This document shows positions 17,901 to 28,267 of a DNA stretch of 64,000 nt, one piece after another. The translations under genes and the position numbers were made by a program. This DNA is from Oscillospiraceae bacterium (GTDB lineage: Bacteria; Bacillota; Clostridia; Oscillospirales; SIG627): NCBI GenBank assembly GCA_034925865.1, contig JAYFRN010000025.1:31405-95404 (forward strand). The letters run 5' to 3'. The first letter of the stretch is position 1. Every line of letters begins with the position of its first letter. Under the pieces are notes generated by a model. It did no database searches. It was not told the origin of the DNA and worked only from the letters and a program-made list of their open reading frames with translations.

Positions 17901-18732
17901 TCCGGACGGCACCCCGCTTGATATAGTTTTAAATCCTCTGGGCGTTCCTTCCCGAATGAACATCGGACAGGTGCTTGAGGTGCATCTCGGACGCGCCGCC
18001 CATAAGCTTGGCATCAAGGTTATGACACCGGTGTTTGACGGAGCCAACGAAAAGGATATTGAACAGGCACTGATCGACGCAGGGCTTCCGACAGACGGAA
18101 AAAGCGTGCTTTATGACGGACGCACTGGCGAGCCCTTTGACAGCCGCGTCACAGTCGGATATATGTACTTCCTGAAGCTCCATCATCTTGTCGATGATAA
18201 AATACACGCGCGTTCGACGGGTCCGTATTCACTGATAACACAGCAGCCTCTCGGAGGAAAAGCACAGTTCGGCGGACAGAGATTCGGCGAAATGGAGGTA
18301 TGGGCTCTCGAGGCTTACGGAGCGGCTTACACACTTCAGGAGATACTGACTGTAAAATCAGACGATGTTATCGGGCGTGTAAAGACGTTTGAAGCGATCG
18401 TTAAAGGTCAGAATATACCTACGCCGGGCGTTCCGGAGTCGTTCAAGGTGCTTATCAGAGAGCTTCAGTCTCTCGGACTCAACGTCCAGGTTCTGAACAA
18501 AAACAACGAGGAAGTTGCGCTCAAGGAAATATCCGAGGAAGAGGCCGTGGCACGCGGCATCGATCCCAACGACATAGGCAAGAACATATATGACGACAAG
18601 GATCCGATGTACGACGACGAAGAAGGCACTGTGGACGAACCCGAAGGCAGCGAGAAAGACGAATTTGAAGAAGAAGATTTCTTTGAAGAAGAAGAATATA
18701 AAGACGATAATATTGACGATAAGGATATGTAA
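14983..18732 (+). CDS. rpoB: RNA polymerase beta subunit
   Basis: Catalytic beta subunit of bacterial RNA polymerase, 1249 residues from the chosen start. The N-terminus [31 protein letters not shown] matches clostridial RpoB; GGAG at ~14969 supports ATG 14983 rather than the in-frame ATG at 14929, which has no RBS and adds 18 unrelated residues. The rifampicin-binding region ([16 protein letters not shown] then [14 protein letters not shown]) is wild-type. The C-terminal ATP/NTP region includes [15 protein letters not shown] and [30 protein letters not shown]. The last ~50 residues form a very acidic tail (DDEEGT...[14 protein letters not shown]). rpoC follows after 14 bases. The usual rplK-rplA-rplJ-rplL block is not upstream. 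Confidence 0.97.
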   Translation: MMKPCQLGNNVRMSFSKINETLEMPNLIEVQRRSYEWFLNEGLMEVLRDVSPIVDYSGNLFIDFVDYRIERTPKYPVEECKERDVNYAVPLRVKVRLSKKATDEIKEQEIFMGDFPLMTDNGTFVINGAERVIVSQIVRSPGIYYEKSTDKIGKNTFAATVIPYRGAWLEYETDLNDVFYVRIDKNRKLPVTIFIRALGLSTDSDIYAMFGEDEKIKNTIEKDMISAAAEANKTTPYEEALKEIYRRLRPGDPPLIESAEILINNLFFDARRYDISAVGRYKFNKKLALARRISGFRLAQDAVSKLTGEIVFEKNTLLDREKALKIQDAGICEVFVYTDSEKREKVRKVFSNGMVNISKILGYPIEEKTGIKEMGRLSILLEIMNEAETEEDVISLIKQRRDELIPKHITREDIYASINYLICLSYGIGNEDDIDHLGNRRLRSVGELLQNQLRIGFSRMDKIVKERMSIQDNETLTPQALINIRPVVSAIKEFFGSSPLSQFMDQNNPLSELTHKRRLSALGPGGLSRDRASFEVRDVHYTQYGRMCPIETPEGPNIGLISYLSTYARISEFGFIEAPYRKVNKATGVVTSEIEYMTADVEDEYIVAQANEPLTEENKFKNKKVTARFREEILEVEQERIDYMDISPKMVVSVATALIPFLENDDNSRALMGSNMQKQAVPLMVTESPIVGTGMEYKAAVDSGVCVLCRESGYVESVSSNKISIVTDNGRHDTYGLIKFKRTNQGTCINQRPIVNKDDRVEKGMVIADGAATSNGELALGKNVLIGFMTWEGYNYEDAVLINERLVREDVYTSIHIEEYSHEARDTKLGPEEITKDIPSVGDDALKDLTVDGIIRKGAEVHAGDILVGKVTPKGETELTAEERLLRAIFGEKAREVRDTSLRLPHGESGIVVDVRTLSRENGDTEMSPGVNKVVKVYVAQKRKISVGDKMAGRHGNKGVISRILPPEDMPFLPDGTPLDIVLNPLGVPSRMNIGQVLEVHLGRAAHKLGIKVMTPVFDGANEKDIEQALIDAGLPTDGKSVLYDGRTGEPFDSRVTVGYMYFLKLHHLVDDKIHARSTGPYSLITQQPLGGKAQFGGQRFGEMEVWALEAYGAAYTLQEILTVKSDDVIGRVKTFEAIVKGQNIPTPGVPESFKVLIRELQSLGLNVQVLNKNNEEVALKEISEEEAVARGIDPNDIGKNIYDDKDPMYDDEEGTVDEPEGSEKDEFEEEDFFEEEEYKDDNIDDKDM

Positions 18733-18746
18733 GGAGGCGCGGAATT

Positions 18747-21700
18747 ATGGAACATGTCGATTTTGATAAGATCAAAATAGGGCTGGCATCTCCGGAAATG
18801 ATCCGTAAATGGTCATACGGCGAGGTTAAAAAGCCGGAAACTATAAATTACAGAACGTTGAAGCCCGAACGTGACGGGCTATTCTGCGAAAGGATTTTCG
18901 GGCCGACAAAGGACTGGGAATGCTATTGCGGAAAGTATAAAAAAGTTCGTTATGTCGGTAAAATCTGCGAAAAGTGCGGAGTCGAGGTGACGACCAGCAA
19001 GGTCCGCCGCGAAAGAATGGGTCACATTGAGCTTGCCGCCCCTGTTTCGCACATCTGGTATTTTCGCGCTATACCGTCAAGGCTCGGCCTTCTGCTTGAT
19101 ATATCGCCAAGACTTCTTGAAAGAGTATTGTATTTTGCGCAGTATATCGTAACCGATCCGCGAGAAACAAAGCTTTCGCTTAATCAGCTTCTGACGGAAT
19201 CCGAATACAAGCTCGCGGTGGAAAAATACGAAGGCGATTTTGAAGCCGGTATGGGCGCAGAGGCCATAAAGAAGCTTCTTCAGGCCATTGATCTCAACGC
19301 CCTGTCTGCGCAGCTCAAGGAGCAGCTTGAAACTGCCGGCGGACAAAAGAGGCTGAGAATAGTGAAGCGCCTCGAAGTTGTCGAAGCGTTCCGCCTTTCC
19401 GGCAACAAACCTGAATGGATGATACTCGATGTCATTCCCGTCATTCCGCCGGACATACGCCCGATGGTACAGCTTGACGGCGGCAGATTTGCCACGAGTG
19501 ACTTAAATGATCTGTATCGCCGCGTGATAAACCGGAATAACCGTCTGAAAAGGCTCATGGAGCTTCGTGCTCCGGATATAATAATTAGGAATGAAAAGAG
19601 AATGCTGCAGGAAGCCGTCGATGCACTTATTGACAACGGCAGACGCGGCAGACCGGTCACCGGCCCAAGCAGCCGCCCGCTTAAATCACTTTCTGAAATG
19701 CTCAGAGGCAAGCAGGGAAGATTCCGTCAGAATCTTCTCGGAAAGCGTGTTGACTATTCCGGCCGTTCGGTTATAGTCGTCGGCCCGGATCTGAAAATTT
19801 ATCAATGCGGTCTTCCCAAGGAAATGGCGCTTGAACTTTTCAAGCCCTTTGTCATGAAACGTCTTGTCGAGACAGGAAAAGCATCAAACATAAAAGATGC
19901 GAAAAAGCGCGTTGAACGCGTCAATAACGAAGTTTGGGACGCGCTTGAAACAGTCATAAAGGATCATCCCGTACTTCTTAACCGCGCTCCGACGCTTCAC
20001 AGATTGTCAATTCAGGCATTTGAGCCAGTGCTTGTCGAAGGAAGAGCCATAAAGCTTCATCCGCTCGTATGTACTGCGTTTAACGCGGACTTTGACGGAG
20101 ACCAGATGCCTGTTCACGTTCCGCTTTCTCCGGAGGCGCAGGCAGAGGCGAGGTTCCTCATGCTTTCCGCCAACAACCTGTTGAAACCGGTCAACGGCCG
20201 CGCTGTCACTGTTCCGACGCAGGACATGGTACTGGGCAGCTATTATCTCACATATGAAAGAGATTTTGTAAACGACAACGAACCGAAGGAACGTCCCGAC
20301 GAAAAAGGCGAGGGAAAGATATTCCGAGACTTCGACGAAGCTGTAATGGCTTATGAATGCCATGATCTCGGACTTCATGCGCGCATCAAGATCCGTGATA
20401 AGAGAATCGATGCCGACGGGAACGAAGTTACCGGGCTTGTTTCAACCACTCTCGGCAGAATGATTTTCAATCAAAAAATACCGCAGAACCTGGGCTTTGT
20501 AGACAGGACGAATCCGGACAATCTTTTTAAGCTCGAAATCGACTTTATAGTAACCAAGGATGAGCTTGGAAAAATTATCGACCGCAGTATCAAATATTGC
20601 GGCGCATCGCGTACGGCATTCGTGCTTGATGACATAAAGGCGATGGGCTTCAAATACTCCACCAAGGGAGCGATTACGATATCCGTTTCGGATATGACTG
20701 TTCCGCCGGAGAAGAAGAGCATCCTCGCCGCCGCCGAAAAGCAGATAGATAAGATCACATTAATGTATAAGCGCGGTCTTCTCTCAGATGAAGAGCGTTA
20801 TAAGCGTGTCATCAAAATCTGGGAAGATGCCACGAAGGATGTAACAGCCGCTCTTCAGAAGAATTTCAAAAAAGACAACCCGATCAACATGATGGCGGTT
20901 TCCGGAGCCCGCGGATCTATCAAACAGATTCGACAGCTCGCGGGAATGCGCGGACTTATGACAACGGCGACAGGAAAAACGCTCGAGCTTCCGATAAAGG
21001 CAAACTTCCGTGAAGGCTTGAACATACTCGAATATTTCATCGCGGCAAGAGGCGCCCGCAAGGGTCTTGCCGACACCGCGCTCCGTACAGCGGACTCCGG
21101 ATATCTTACACGCCGTCTTGTCGATGTATCTCAGGAGGTCATTGTCCGTGAAACGGACTGCGGAACCGAAGAAGGTATCTGGGTTTCCGACATAAAAGAA
21201 GGAAACGAAATGATCGAGTCGCTGATCGACCGCATAATCGGTCGTTACTCTGTTCAGGATATCGTCGATCCGTCGACAGGCGAAATAATAATCGAAAAGA
21301 ACATGATGATCCGCGAAGCACACGCGAAACGGATAATCGCCGCGGGAATAACAAAGGTGCACGTCAGAAGTATTCTGCTTTGCAAATCAAAGCAAGGCGT
21401 ATGCGCACACTGCTACGGAAGCGACCTTGCCTCCGGAAATCCTGTTAACCTCGGCGAAGCGGTCGGAATAATCGCCGCGCAGTCAATAGGCGAGCCCGGT
21501 ACGCAGCTTACGATGAGAACGTTCCATACCGGCGGCGTCGCCGGAGCCGATATAACGCAGGGTCTTCCCCGTGTCGAGGAGCTTTTTGAAGCAAGAAATC
21601 CGAAGAAATCGGCTATACTTTCGGACATCGATGGAATAGTGACGGTTGACAATACCAAAAAGACGCGTCATATAGTCGTAAAGGATCCTAACACCGGCGA

Positions 21701-22511
21701 AGAAAAATCATATGCGGCGCCCGCCGGGATCCATCTTGCAGTTTCGGACGGAGACAGCGTGACACGCGGCACCGCGCTTACCGAGGGAATGAGAAAACCG
21801 AGCGACATAGTCAGAATCGATGGACTCAACGCGGTATATGAATACATTGTCAAAGAAATCCAGAGAGTGTACCGTTTGCAGGCGGTTGAAATAAACGACA
21901 AGCATATTGAAGTAATTGCCCGTCAGATGACACGTAAGGTCAGAGTCGAGCAGGCCGGAAGCACAAATCTTCTTCCTGGATCTCTGGTGGATATAAACGA
22001 ATTTAATAATGAGAACGAAGCCGTTGAGGCTCGTCTTGCAAAAGGCGAAACGGGAATCGCGGTCGCGGTATCGTCGCCCGTGCTGCTCGGTATCACAAAG
22101 GCGTCGCTGTCGACCGAATCGTTCCTGTCCGCTGCGTCGTTCCAGGAAACGACGAAGGTTCTGACTGAAGCCGCGATAAAAGGCAAGGTCGATCCTCTTC
22201 TCGGACTTAAAGAAAACGTTATAATCGGTAAACTCATTCCCGCGGGAACCGGTATGAATATTTACAAAAACGTGGATATAGCGCAAGTATCCGGGAAAGA
22301 CGACAACGACACAGCTGATGTCTGCTATGCAGTAAAGCCGAGTTTGTCCTTAAACGCAAAGAAACCTCACAGTGAGCGATATGGCAATGGATATAATGAT
22401 GGCAAGGACGACGAAGACATTGACGATGCAAATATCGATGAGCTTGACGAGGATGAATTGGACGAAATAGACTCAGAGCTTGACATCGAGGCAGTAAAAA
22501 AGAACAGCTGA
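18747..22511 (+). CDS. rpoC: RNA polymerase beta' subunit
   Basis: 1254 residues. The N-terminal zinc ribbon [20 protein letters not shown] lies at ~58-77. The active-site Mg-binding motif [12 protein letters not shown] is at ~446, the bridge/trigger region includes [20 protein letters not shown] (in the sequence AVSGARGS), and the second zinc site has C...CAHCYG near residue 890. No SI3-type insertion is evident in the trigger loop. Like RpoB it ends in an acidic tail ([21 protein letters not shown]). The RBS is AAGGAGGCG, 14 bases after rpoB, showing a tight two-gene operon. Confidence 0.97.
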   Translation: MEHVDFDKIKIGLASPEMIRKWSYGEVKKPETINYRTLKPERDGLFCERIFGPTKDWECYCGKYKKVRYVGKICEKCGVEVTTSKVRRERMGHIELAAPVSHIWYFRAIPSRLGLLLDISPRLLERVLYFAQYIVTDPRETKLSLNQLLTESEYKLAVEKYEGDFEAGMGAEAIKKLLQAIDLNALSAQLKEQLETAGGQKRLRIVKRLEVVEAFRLSGNKPEWMILDVIPVIPPDIRPMVQLDGGRFATSDLNDLYRRVINRNNRLKRLMELRAPDIIIRNEKRMLQEAVDALIDNGRRGRPVTGPSSRPLKSLSEMLRGKQGRFRQNLLGKRVDYSGRSVIVVGPDLKIYQCGLPKEMALELFKPFVMKRLVETGKASNIKDAKKRVERVNNEVWDALETVIKDHPVLLNRAPTLHRLSIQAFEPVLVEGRAIKLHPLVCTAFNADFDGDQMPVHVPLSPEAQAEARFLMLSANNLLKPVNGRAVTVPTQDMVLGSYYLTYERDFVNDNEPKERPDEKGEGKIFRDFDEAVMAYECHDLGLHARIKIRDKRIDADGNEVTGLVSTTLGRMIFNQKIPQNLGFVDRTNPDNLFKLEIDFIVTKDELGKIIDRSIKYCGASRTAFVLDDIKAMGFKYSTKGAITISVSDMTVPPEKKSILAAAEKQIDKITLMYKRGLLSDEERYKRVIKIWEDATKDVTAALQKNFKKDNPINMMAVSGARGSIKQIRQLAGMRGLMTTATGKTLELPIKANFREGLNILEYFIAARGARKGLADTALRTADSGYLTRRLVDVSQEVIVRETDCGTEEGIWVSDIKEGNEMIESLIDRIIGRYSVQDIVDPSTGEIIIEKNMMIREAHAKRIIAAGITKVHVRSILLCKSKQGVCAHCYGSDLASGNPVNLGEAVGIIAAQSIGEPGTQLTMRTFHTGGVAGADITQGLPRVEELFEARNPKKSAILSDIDGIVTVDNTKKTRHIVVKDPNTGEEKSYAAPAGIHLAVSDGDSVTRGTALTEGMRKPSDIVRIDGLNAVYEYIVKEIQRVYRLQAVEINDKHIEVIARQMTRKVRVEQAGSTNLLPGSLVDINEFNNENEAVEARLAKGETGIAVAVSSPVLLGITKASLSTESFLSAASFQETTKVLTEAAIKGKVDPLLGLKENVIIGKLIPAGTGMNIYKNVDIAQVSGKDDNDTADVCYAVKPSLSLNAKKPHSERYGNGYNDGKDDEDIDDANIDELDEDELDEIDSELDIEAVKKNS

Positions 22512-22594
22512 GCGTTGCTCGGGCAAAAAATCGGCAAATCAGACCATAAGAAGTGATTACGGATACAAATAATAATAAATTTTCGGAAAAATTG

Positions 22595-22624
22595 TTGACA
22601 CAGGCGTATTCTTTGTGGTAATAT
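22595..22624 (+). promoter_or_regulatory. Promoter of the str operon
   Basis: TTGACA (22595-22600), 18-base spacer, TAATAT (22619-22624), inside the 178-base gap between rpoC and rpsL. It implies that the ribosomal-protein genes can be transcribed independently of rpoBC. Confidence 0.65.
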
Positions 22625-22654
22625 ATTATAGTATGCCAACAGGCATACTATAAT
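22625..22654 (+). promoter_or_regulatory. Perfect 13-bp palindrome at the rpsL transcription start
   Basis: ATTATAGTATGCC (22625-22637) and its exact complement (22642-22654) flank an AACA loop, immediately downstream of the -10 box. Transcription would start inside the left arm, so the mRNA could begin with the stem GTATGCC/GGCATAC. No T-run follows, so this is not an intrinsic terminator. Either a DNA operator or a 5'-end stabilising hairpin is possible. Confidence 0.6.
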
Positions 22655-22689
22655 ACGATATACAAATATTAAAAGTAAGGAGGTGCCAC

Positions 22690-23112
22690 ATGCCTACATT
22701 TAACCAGCTGGTAAAATATGGTCGCGAAATGCAAACCTACAAATCCAAAGCTCCCGCGCTTCAGACAGGTCTCAATACCATAAAGAAGACGACGGTCGAC
22801 ATCGCATCGCCGCAAAAACGCGGTGTTTGCACCAAGGTTTCGACAAAGACTCCTAAAAAGCCGAACTCAGCGCTTCGAAAGATCGCAAGAGTACGTCTTT
22901 CAAACGGAGCTGAAGTAACGGCCTATATTCCCGGTATAGGTCACAACCTTCAGGAGCACTCTGTCGTAATGATCAGAGGCGGAAGAGTAAAGGATCTCCC
23001 GGGCGTTCGTTACCACATTATCCGTGGAACCCTTGATACGCAAGGCGTTGCCGGAAGAAATCAAAGCCGCAGCAAATACGGCGCCAAAAAGGCAAAAGCA
23101 AAGAAAAAATAA
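22690..23112 (+). CDS. rpsL: 30S ribosomal protein S12
   Basis: 140 residues; decoding-centre protein of the small subunit. [13 protein letters not shown] opens the protein, and the two streptomycin-related loops, [11 protein letters not shown] and [16 protein letters not shown], are wild-type. The basic C-terminal tail [10 protein letters not shown] is usual for Firmicutes. AAGGAGG precedes the ATG. It heads the str operon rpsL-rpsG-fusA-tuf. Confidence 0.97.
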   Translation: MPTFNQLVKYGREMQTYKSKAPALQTGLNTIKKTTVDIASPQKRGVCTKVSTKTPKKPNSALRKIARVRLSNGAEVTAYIPGIGHNLQEHSVVMIRGGRVKDLPGVRYHIIRGTLDTQGVAGRNQSRSKYGAKKAKAKKK

Positions 23113-23231
23113 GCTTTTGTCTGTTATTTAACGTGCATTATTATTATTTATATATATATATTCCATAAAGTCATGATCCTTTTACGAGACTCGATGGAAA
23201 ATAAAATGAAGATTAAAATAATAACGCACTG

Positions 23232-23273
23232 CGTCATATCCGCACGGATATGACGAACGGGATATTTATCCCG
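23232..23273 (+). promoter_or_regulatory. Two adjacent perfect hairpins between rpsL and rpsG
   Basis: The first has perfect 11-base arms CGTCATATCCG / CGGATATGACG (23232-23242, 23245-23255). The second has perfect 7-base arms CGGGATA / TATCCCG (23258-23264, 23267-23273). They lie in the unusually long 200-base rpsL-rpsG spacer, ~45 bases before the rpsG start, and lack T-runs. In E. coli, S7 autoregulates the str operon through the rpsL-rpsG intercistronic region; a similar role here is inference. Confidence 0.5.
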
Positions 23274-23316
23274 AGTACCGAAGATATCATCATTATTAAT
23301 GAAGGAGGGAAGTTCA

Positions 23317-23787
23317 GTGCCAAGAAGAGGACAAATAAGCAAGAGAGATATTTTGCCGGATCCGCTTTTCAATTCACAGCTTGTTACAAAGCTGATTAAT
23401 AACATCATGTATGACGGCAAAAAAGGCGTTGCGCAGTCTATAGTTTATGACGCGTTTGAAATCGTAAAAACAAAGACAGGCAACGATCCTCTTGAAAGCT
23501 TTCAGAAGGCTCTTGAAAACATCATGCCTCAGTTGGAGGTAAAGGCGCGCCGCGTCGGAGGCTCCAACTATCAGGTTCCGATCGAGGTTCGTCCAGAGAG
23601 AAGACAGACGCTCGGTCTCCGCTGGCTCATAAGCTTCGCGAGAAAACGCGGAGAAAAGAAAATGTCAGAGAAGCTCGCCGGCGAAATCATGGATGCGTGC
23701 AACAATCTCGGCGCAGCCGTTAAAAAGCGTGAAGATACGCATAAGATGGCTGAAGCAAACAAGGCGTTTGCGCATTTCAAATATTAA
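23317..23787 (+). CDS. rpsG: 30S ribosomal protein S7
   Basis: 156 residues; primary 16S rRNA-binding protein that nucleates assembly of the 30S head. It starts at GTG 23317 (translated [16 protein letters not shown], the canonical N-terminus) with AAGGAGG at 23302-23308. The in-frame ATG at 23299 overlaps that RBS and is rejected. Family landmarks include [45 protein letters not shown] and the C-terminal [20 protein letters not shown]. Confidence 0.96.
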   Translation: MPRRGQISKRDILPDPLFNSQLVTKLINNIMYDGKKGVAQSIVYDAFEIVKTKTGNDPLESFQKALENIMPQLEVKARRVGGSNYQVPIEVRPERRQTLGLRWLISFARKRGEKKMSEKLAGEIMDACNNLGAAVKKREDTHKMAEANKAFAHFKY

Positions 23788-23876
23788 TCAAATCATACTG
23801 TTAAAAACCAATTTAAGTATCAAATATTTGCTTTCGGCGACAGCAACATAGAAGCTCGCCGAGAAACGGAGCAAAA

Positions 23877-25955
23877 ATGCCGAGAGAATACCCATTAGAA
23901 AGAACACGCAATATCGGTATTATGGCTCATATCGATGCCGGCAAAACGACAACAACGGAACGGATTCTGTTCTATACCGGCAAATCGCATAAAATCGGGG
24001 AAGTCCACGACGGGACAGCAACAATGGACTGGATGGAACAGGAACGCGAAAGAGGCATAACGATAACCTCGGCCGCAACAACCTGCTATTGGAAGGGAAA
24101 CCGCATAAATATCATTGACACCCCCGGCCACGTCGACTTCACCGTTGAAGTAGAACGATCACTCCGCGTCCTTGACGGCTCGGTTACCGTTTTTTGTGCG
24201 AAAGGCGGTGTGGAGCCGCAGTCGGAAACGGTATGGCGTCAGGCGAATAAATACGGTGTTCCGCGCATTGCTTATGTCAACAAAATGGACATAATGGGCG
24301 CAAATTTCTACCGCGTTGTAAGTCAGATTAAGGATCGCCTAAAAGCGAATCCCGTTCCGATTCAGCTACCTATCGGCAGCGAAGGAAGCTTTTCCGGAAT
24401 AATCGATCTCATTAAAATGAAGGCTTATATCTATGATAATGATATGGGCACAGAAATTTCTGAGATCGATATACCGGCCGATATGACCCAAAAAGCCGAT
24501 GAATACAGGATTGGCATGCTTGAATCGCTCGCAGACACAGACGATGTGTTGTTCGAGAAATATCTCGAGGGCGAGCAAATTTCCGAGGATGAAATAAAGG
24601 CGGCTATCAGAAAAGCCACCTGCGCAAACAAGATCATCCCCGTTGTATGCGGCACATCCTACAGAAACAAAGGCGTACAAAAATTGCTCGATGCGGTTGT
24701 CGACTTCCTGCCGTCGCCGCTCGATGTCCCGCACATTAAAGGCATTAATAAGAATACAGACGAAACAGAAGAGAGACAGACAAGCGACGAAGCGCCGTTC
24801 GCGGCGCTGGCGTTTAAAATCGCAACCGACCCGTTCGTCGGAAGACTTTGTTTTATCAGAGTTTATTCCGGAACGATTAATGCCGGCGACACGGTTTACA
24901 ACGCGACAAAGGGCGGAAGAGAACGCTTCGGACGCATTGTCATGATGCATGCCAATCACCGCCAGGATGTGGATAAGATTTATGCCGGAGATATAGCCGG
25001 AGTGGTGGGAGTTAAAAACACCACGACCGGAGATACTCTTTGCGACGAAAAATATCCGATCATCCTTGAAAGCATGAATTTCCCAGAGCCTGTTATTCGC
25101 GTCGCGATAGAGCCGAAAACGAAGGCAGGTCAGGAAAAAATAGGTCTCGCGCTTTCAAAGCTGGCTGAAGAAGATCCGACATTCAAGACATATACAGACG
25201 AAGAAACCGGACAAACGATAATTGCAGGAATGGGCGAGCTCCATTTGGAAATAATCGTCGACAGGCTTTTAAGAGAATTCCGTGTTGAAGCGAACGTCGG
25301 CAAACCTCAGGTTTCATATAAAGAGACAATCCGCAAGGAAGCATACATTGAAAACAAGTATGTCAAACAAAGCGGCGGCAAAGGCCAGTATGCGCATGTA
25401 AAAATGACTATCGAGCCCAACGAATCCGGCAAGGGATATGAATTTATCAACAAGGTCGTCGGAGGAAATATTCCTAAGGAATACATCCCCGCGGTCGATG
25501 CCGGCATAAGAGGCGCAATGCAGTCAGGCGTGGTCGCCGGATACAACGTAGTGGATGTCAAATGCACATTGCTCGACGGATCGTATCATGAAGTCGACTC
25601 CTCCGAAATGGCATTCAAGATCTGCGGATCTATGGCATTCAAGGAAGCGATGAAAAAAGCCGATCCGATACTGACAGAACCTATAATGAAAGTGGTTGTC
25701 GATGTCGGAGACGAATATCTCGGAGATGTAATAGGAGATATCTCGTCGCGAAGAGGCCTTATTCAAAGCATCGAAACTCTGCCAGGCGGCGGAGAACAGA
25801 GAATAACATCCAGCGTGCCGCTCGCAAACATGTTCGGCTATGCCACAGACCTGAGGAGCAAAACCCAGGGCAGAGGCGTATATACGATGGAGCCGAGCCA
25901 CTATACCGAAGTCCCGGCAAATATTCAGGAACAAATAATTAAAGGCTCAGTATAA
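23877..25955 (+). CDS. fusA: Elongation factor G
   Basis: 692-residue translational GTPase catalysing translocation. It starts [35 protein letters not shown] (G1), with [11 protein letters not shown] (G2), DTPGHVDF (G3) and NKMD (G4), followed by domains II-V ending in ...[18 protein letters not shown]. Its length and position after rpsG are canonical for EF-G1, so this is the main factor rather than a paralogue such as TetM or EF-G2. RBS is weak (CGGAGC). Confidence 0.97.
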   Translation: MPREYPLERTRNIGIMAHIDAGKTTTTERILFYTGKSHKIGEVHDGTATMDWMEQERERGITITSAATTCYWKGNRINIIDTPGHVDFTVEVERSLRVLDGSVTVFCAKGGVEPQSETVWRQANKYGVPRIAYVNKMDIMGANFYRVVSQIKDRLKANPVPIQLPIGSEGSFSGIIDLIKMKAYIYDNDMGTEISEIDIPADMTQKADEYRIGMLESLADTDDVLFEKYLEGEQISEDEIKAAIRKATCANKIIPVVCGTSYRNKGVQKLLDAVVDFLPSPLDVPHIKGINKNTDETEERQTSDEAPFAALAFKIATDPFVGRLCFIRVYSGTINAGDTVYNATKGGRERFGRIVMMHANHRQDVDKIYAGDIAGVVGVKNTTTGDTLCDEKYPIILESMNFPEPVIRVAIEPKTKAGQEKIGLALSKLAEEDPTFKTYTDEETGQTIIAGMGELHLEIIVDRLLREFRVEANVGKPQVSYKETIRKEAYIENKYVKQSGGKGQYAHVKMTIEPNESGKGYEFINKVVGGNIPKEYIPAVDAGIRGAMQSGVVAGYNVVDVKCTLLDGSYHEVDSSEMAFKICGSMAFKEAMKKADPILTEPIMKVVVDVGDEYLGDVIGDISSRRGLIQSIETLPGGGEQRITSSVPLANMFGYATDLRSKTQGRGVYTMEPSHYTEVPANIQEQIIKGSV

Positions 25956-25988
25956 AAACAAACACACATAATTCAGGAGGAAATAATA

Positions 25989-27194
25989 ATGGGAAAGGCA
26001 AAATTCGAAAGAACCAAACCTCACGTTAACATCGGAACCATTGGTCACGTCGACCATGGCAAGACCACTCTTACCGCTGCAATAACCAAGACCCTTGCTC
26101 TCACAGACCCGTCAATTCAATTTCTTGCTTACGATCAGATCGACAACGCGCCGGAAGAAAAGGCAAGAGGTATAACAATCAATACCCGTCACGTCGAATA
26201 TTCCACAGCGAACAGACACTATGCTCATGTTGACTGCCCCGGCCACGCCGACTATGTTAAGAACATGATCACCGGTGCCGCACAGATGGACGGCGCTATA
26301 CTCGTCGTTGCCGCCACCGACGGTCCGATGCAGCAGACACGCGAACACATCGTTCTCGCCCGCCAGGTTGGCGTTCCTTCTATCGTCGTATTCATGAACA
26401 AATGCGACCTTGTCGATGACGCAGAGCTTCTCGACCTAGTCGAAATGGAAGTTCGTGACCTTCTTAATACCTATAATTTCCCGGGTGACGAAATACCGAT
26501 TATCCGCGGCTCCGCAAGAGATGCCCTTGAAAGCACGAGCAAAGATACCAATGCTCCTGAATACAAGTGCATACATGAGCTTATGGATGCAGTAGACAGC
26601 TATATTCCGACTCCCGAAAGAAAAGCGGATCTTCCGTTCCTTATGCCTGTTGAGGATGTCTTCTCCATCACCGGACGTGGCACTGTCGCTACGGGCAGAG
26701 TTGAAAGAGGAACACTCAAACTCGGCGAGGATGTCGAGATCATAGGTCTTTCCGAGGAAAAGAAGAAGACCACAATTACAGGTATCGAAATGTTCAAAAA
26801 GCTTCTCGATTACGCAGAAGCCGGCGACAACATCGGATGCCTGCTCCGCGGTATTCAGAAGAAGGAAATCGAAAGAGGACAGGTTCTTGCCAAACCGGGC
26901 ACGATCCATCCCCACACGAAATTCACAGGTCAAGTTTACGTTTTAAGCGAAAAAGAAGGCGGCCGTCATAAGCCATTCTTCAATAACTATCGTCCGCAGT
27001 TCTATTTCAGAACAACCGACGTTACCGGTGTTATCACTCTTCCGAAGGACGTCGAAATGTGCAAGCCCGGCGATAACATTCATATGTTTGTCGAGCTCAT
27101 CACTCCGATTGCTATCGAGAAGAACCTCCGCTTTGCTATCCGCGAAGGCGGCAGAACCGTCGGTTCCGGCGTTGTTATAGATATCGAAGCCTGA
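25989..27194 (+). CDS. tuf: Elongation factor Tu
   Basis: 401-residue GTPase that delivers aminoacyl-tRNA. G1 is [10 protein letters not shown]2 ARGITIN, G3 DCPGHADY, G4 NKCD and G5 SARDALE in place of the common SALKALE. Domain 2 and 3 signatures ([57 protein letters not shown]) are intact. AGGAGG lies right before the ATG. It closes the str operon and is followed by a GC-rich hairpin. Confidence 0.97.
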   Translation: MGKAKFERTKPHVNIGTIGHVDHGKTTLTAAITKTLALTDPSIQFLAYDQIDNAPEEKARGITINTRHVEYSTANRHYAHVDCPGHADYVKNMITGAAQMDGAILVVAATDGPMQQTREHIVLARQVGVPSIVVFMNKCDLVDDAELLDLVEMEVRDLLNTYNFPGDEIPIIRGSARDALESTSKDTNAPEYKCIHELMDAVDSYIPTPERKADLPFLMPVEDVFSITGRGTVATGRVERGTLKLGEDVEIIGLSEEKKKTTITGIEMFKKLLDYAEAGDNIGCLLRGIQKKEIERGQVLAKPGTIHPHTKFTGQVYVLSEKEGGRHKPFFNNYRPQFYFRTTDVTGVITLPKDVEMCKPGDNIHMFVELITPIAIEKNLRFAIREGGRTVGSGVVIDIEA

Positions 27195-27208
27195 CAATTA
27201 TTGCTGAT

Positions 27209-27239
27209 ATATCCCCGCGGAATATTTCCGCGGGGATAT
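27209..27239 (+). terminator. Terminator-like hairpin after tuf
   Basis: 12-bp stem ATATCCCCGCGG / CCGCGGGGATAT with a 7-base AATATTT loop. There is no strong T-run (TATTGACC follows). The core CCCCGCGG-loop-CCGCGGGG is the same as in the terminator before rpoB. Confidence 0.75.
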
Positions 27240-27264
27240 TGACCAAATTAAACGTTTTATATAA

Positions 27265-27422
27265 GCTTCAAGGGTTGGTGAAATTCCATACCGGCGGTAA
27301 ATTCCGTAAATCGGGACAAGTCCGCTAACGCGTTCCGCCGGAACGCGCCGAACGAGTGAAAATCTCGTACCGACGGTGAGATTTCGGGAAATATTCCGAA
27401 ATTAAGTCCGGATGAGAGAAGC
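27265..27422 (+). ncRNA. FMN riboswitch (RFN element)
   Basis: The closing helix P1 pairs GCTTC (27265-27269) with GAAGC (27418-27422). Between them are the invariant RFN blocks in order: AGGGTTGGTGAAATTCC, ATACCGGCGGTAAAT, AAGTCCGC, a variable GC-rich helix, GTGAAAATCTCGTACCGACGG, TGAGATTTCGG and AAGTCCGGATGAGAGAAGC. FMN binding is known to lower expression of riboflavin synthesis or uptake genes; here the downstream gene is ribU, and a terminator sits immediately before it. Confidence 0.96.
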
Positions 27423-27468
27423 ATCCCCATATATAAGGGTAATAATGCTTTTTCTCAATATGTTTGTA

Positions 27469-27495
27469 CCGGCGCATTGCGCCGGATATTTTTTT
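27469..27495 (+). terminator. Riboswitch expression-platform terminator
   Basis: 7-bp stem CCGGCGC / GCGCCGG (27469-27475, 27479-27485) with a 3-base loop, followed by T7 at 27489-27495, just before the ribU RBS. This makes transcriptional attenuation the likely output of the FMN riboswitch. Confidence 0.88.
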
Positions 27496-27507
27496 ATGGA
27501 GAAACAT

Positions 27508-28137
27508 ATGAAGAAAATCAATTTAAGAAAAATTACAATAACCGGGATATTGGCAGCTGTTGCGACGGTGTTAATGTATCTCGATATAAGCCTGCCTTTT
27601 TTACCTTCCTTCCTGAAATTCGATTTTTCAGATATGCCTGCGTTACTCGCGTCATTTTCTATGGGTCCGATAAGCGGCGTTATGGTTTGCCTGATAAAAA
27701 ACTTTTTCAACGTGATTACTTCGCAGACCGGAGGCGTCGGAGAGTTGTCAAACTTTTTGCTTGGCGTGCTTTTTGTCGTACCGGCTGGATTGATTTATAA
27801 AATAAAAAAGACTCGAAAGAGCGCGTTGACGGGAGCATTGATAGGCGCTGTATCAATGGCGGCCGGAAGCCTGATTACCAATTACTACATTGTATATCCT
27901 ATATATACGCTATTAATGCCGATGGAAACAATAATAGGTTTCTATAAAGCGATAAATCCGAATGTAACCAGTCTCTGGGATGCTCTCCTGTGGTTCAACC
28001 TTCCGTTTACTTTATGTAAATGTCTGATTGACACAGCAATAGTATTTATATTATACAAAAAAATGTCTCCTATAATAAAAGGTAAAAATGAAAACGCTCA
28101 TAGCGAACAACAGCAAAACAAAACGGATAAATTATGA
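27508..28137 (+). CDS. ribU: Riboflavin ECF transporter S component RibU
   Basis: 209-residue membrane protein that binds riboflavin and works with the shared ECF module (EcfA/A'/T), which is not in this window. Six hydrophobic helices are visible, with the S-component features ITGILAAVATVLMYLDISLPFLP, FLKFDFSDMPALLASFSMGPISGVMVCLIKN and a late NYYIVYPIY segment. The FMN riboswitch upstream supports the riboflavin assignment over other ECF-S families. ATG 27508 is chosen because GGAG lies 6 bases upstream; the ATG at 27496 abuts the terminator T-run and has no RBS. Confidence 0.93.
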   Translation: MKKINLRKITITGILAAVATVLMYLDISLPFLPSFLKFDFSDMPALLASFSMGPISGVMVCLIKNFFNVITSQTGGVGELSNFLLGVLFVVPAGLIYKIKKTRKSALTGALIGAVSMAAGSLITNYYIVYPIYTLLMPMETIIGFYKAINPNVTSLWDALLWFNLPFTLCKCLIDTAIVFILYKKMSPIIKGKNENAHSEQQQNKTDKL

Positions 28138-28198
28138 GATAAAATATAGAAAATAATAACATATAAAGAAAAACATGGTGAAACCGACGTACTTCCTA

Positions 28199-28227
28199 TT
28201 GACAATGTTATGTTTTTAATTTATAAT
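28199..28227 (+). promoter_or_regulatory. Consensus promoter of the diguanylate cyclase gene
   Basis: Exact TTGACA (28199-28204), 17-base spacer and exact TATAAT (28222-28227), about 40 bases before the start codon. It shows that the GGDEF gene is transcribed separately from ribU. Confidence 0.85.
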
Positions 28228-28267
28228 CTTATCATAATATTTAATATAAAGTATACGGTGGGGCCGA

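Noticed and set aside
20784-22286. Two long - strand open frames inside rpoC
   Set aside because: Shadows of a highly conserved gene; low-complexity translations with no family resemblance.
23299-23316. ATG start for rpsG six codons upstream
   Set aside because: It overlaps the AAGGAGG itself; GTG 23317 gives the universal MPRRG start.
27412-27507. Longer RibU beginning inside the FMN riboswitch
   Set aside because: The extra residues are encoded by aptamer and terminator sequence; ATG 27508 has a proper RBS.
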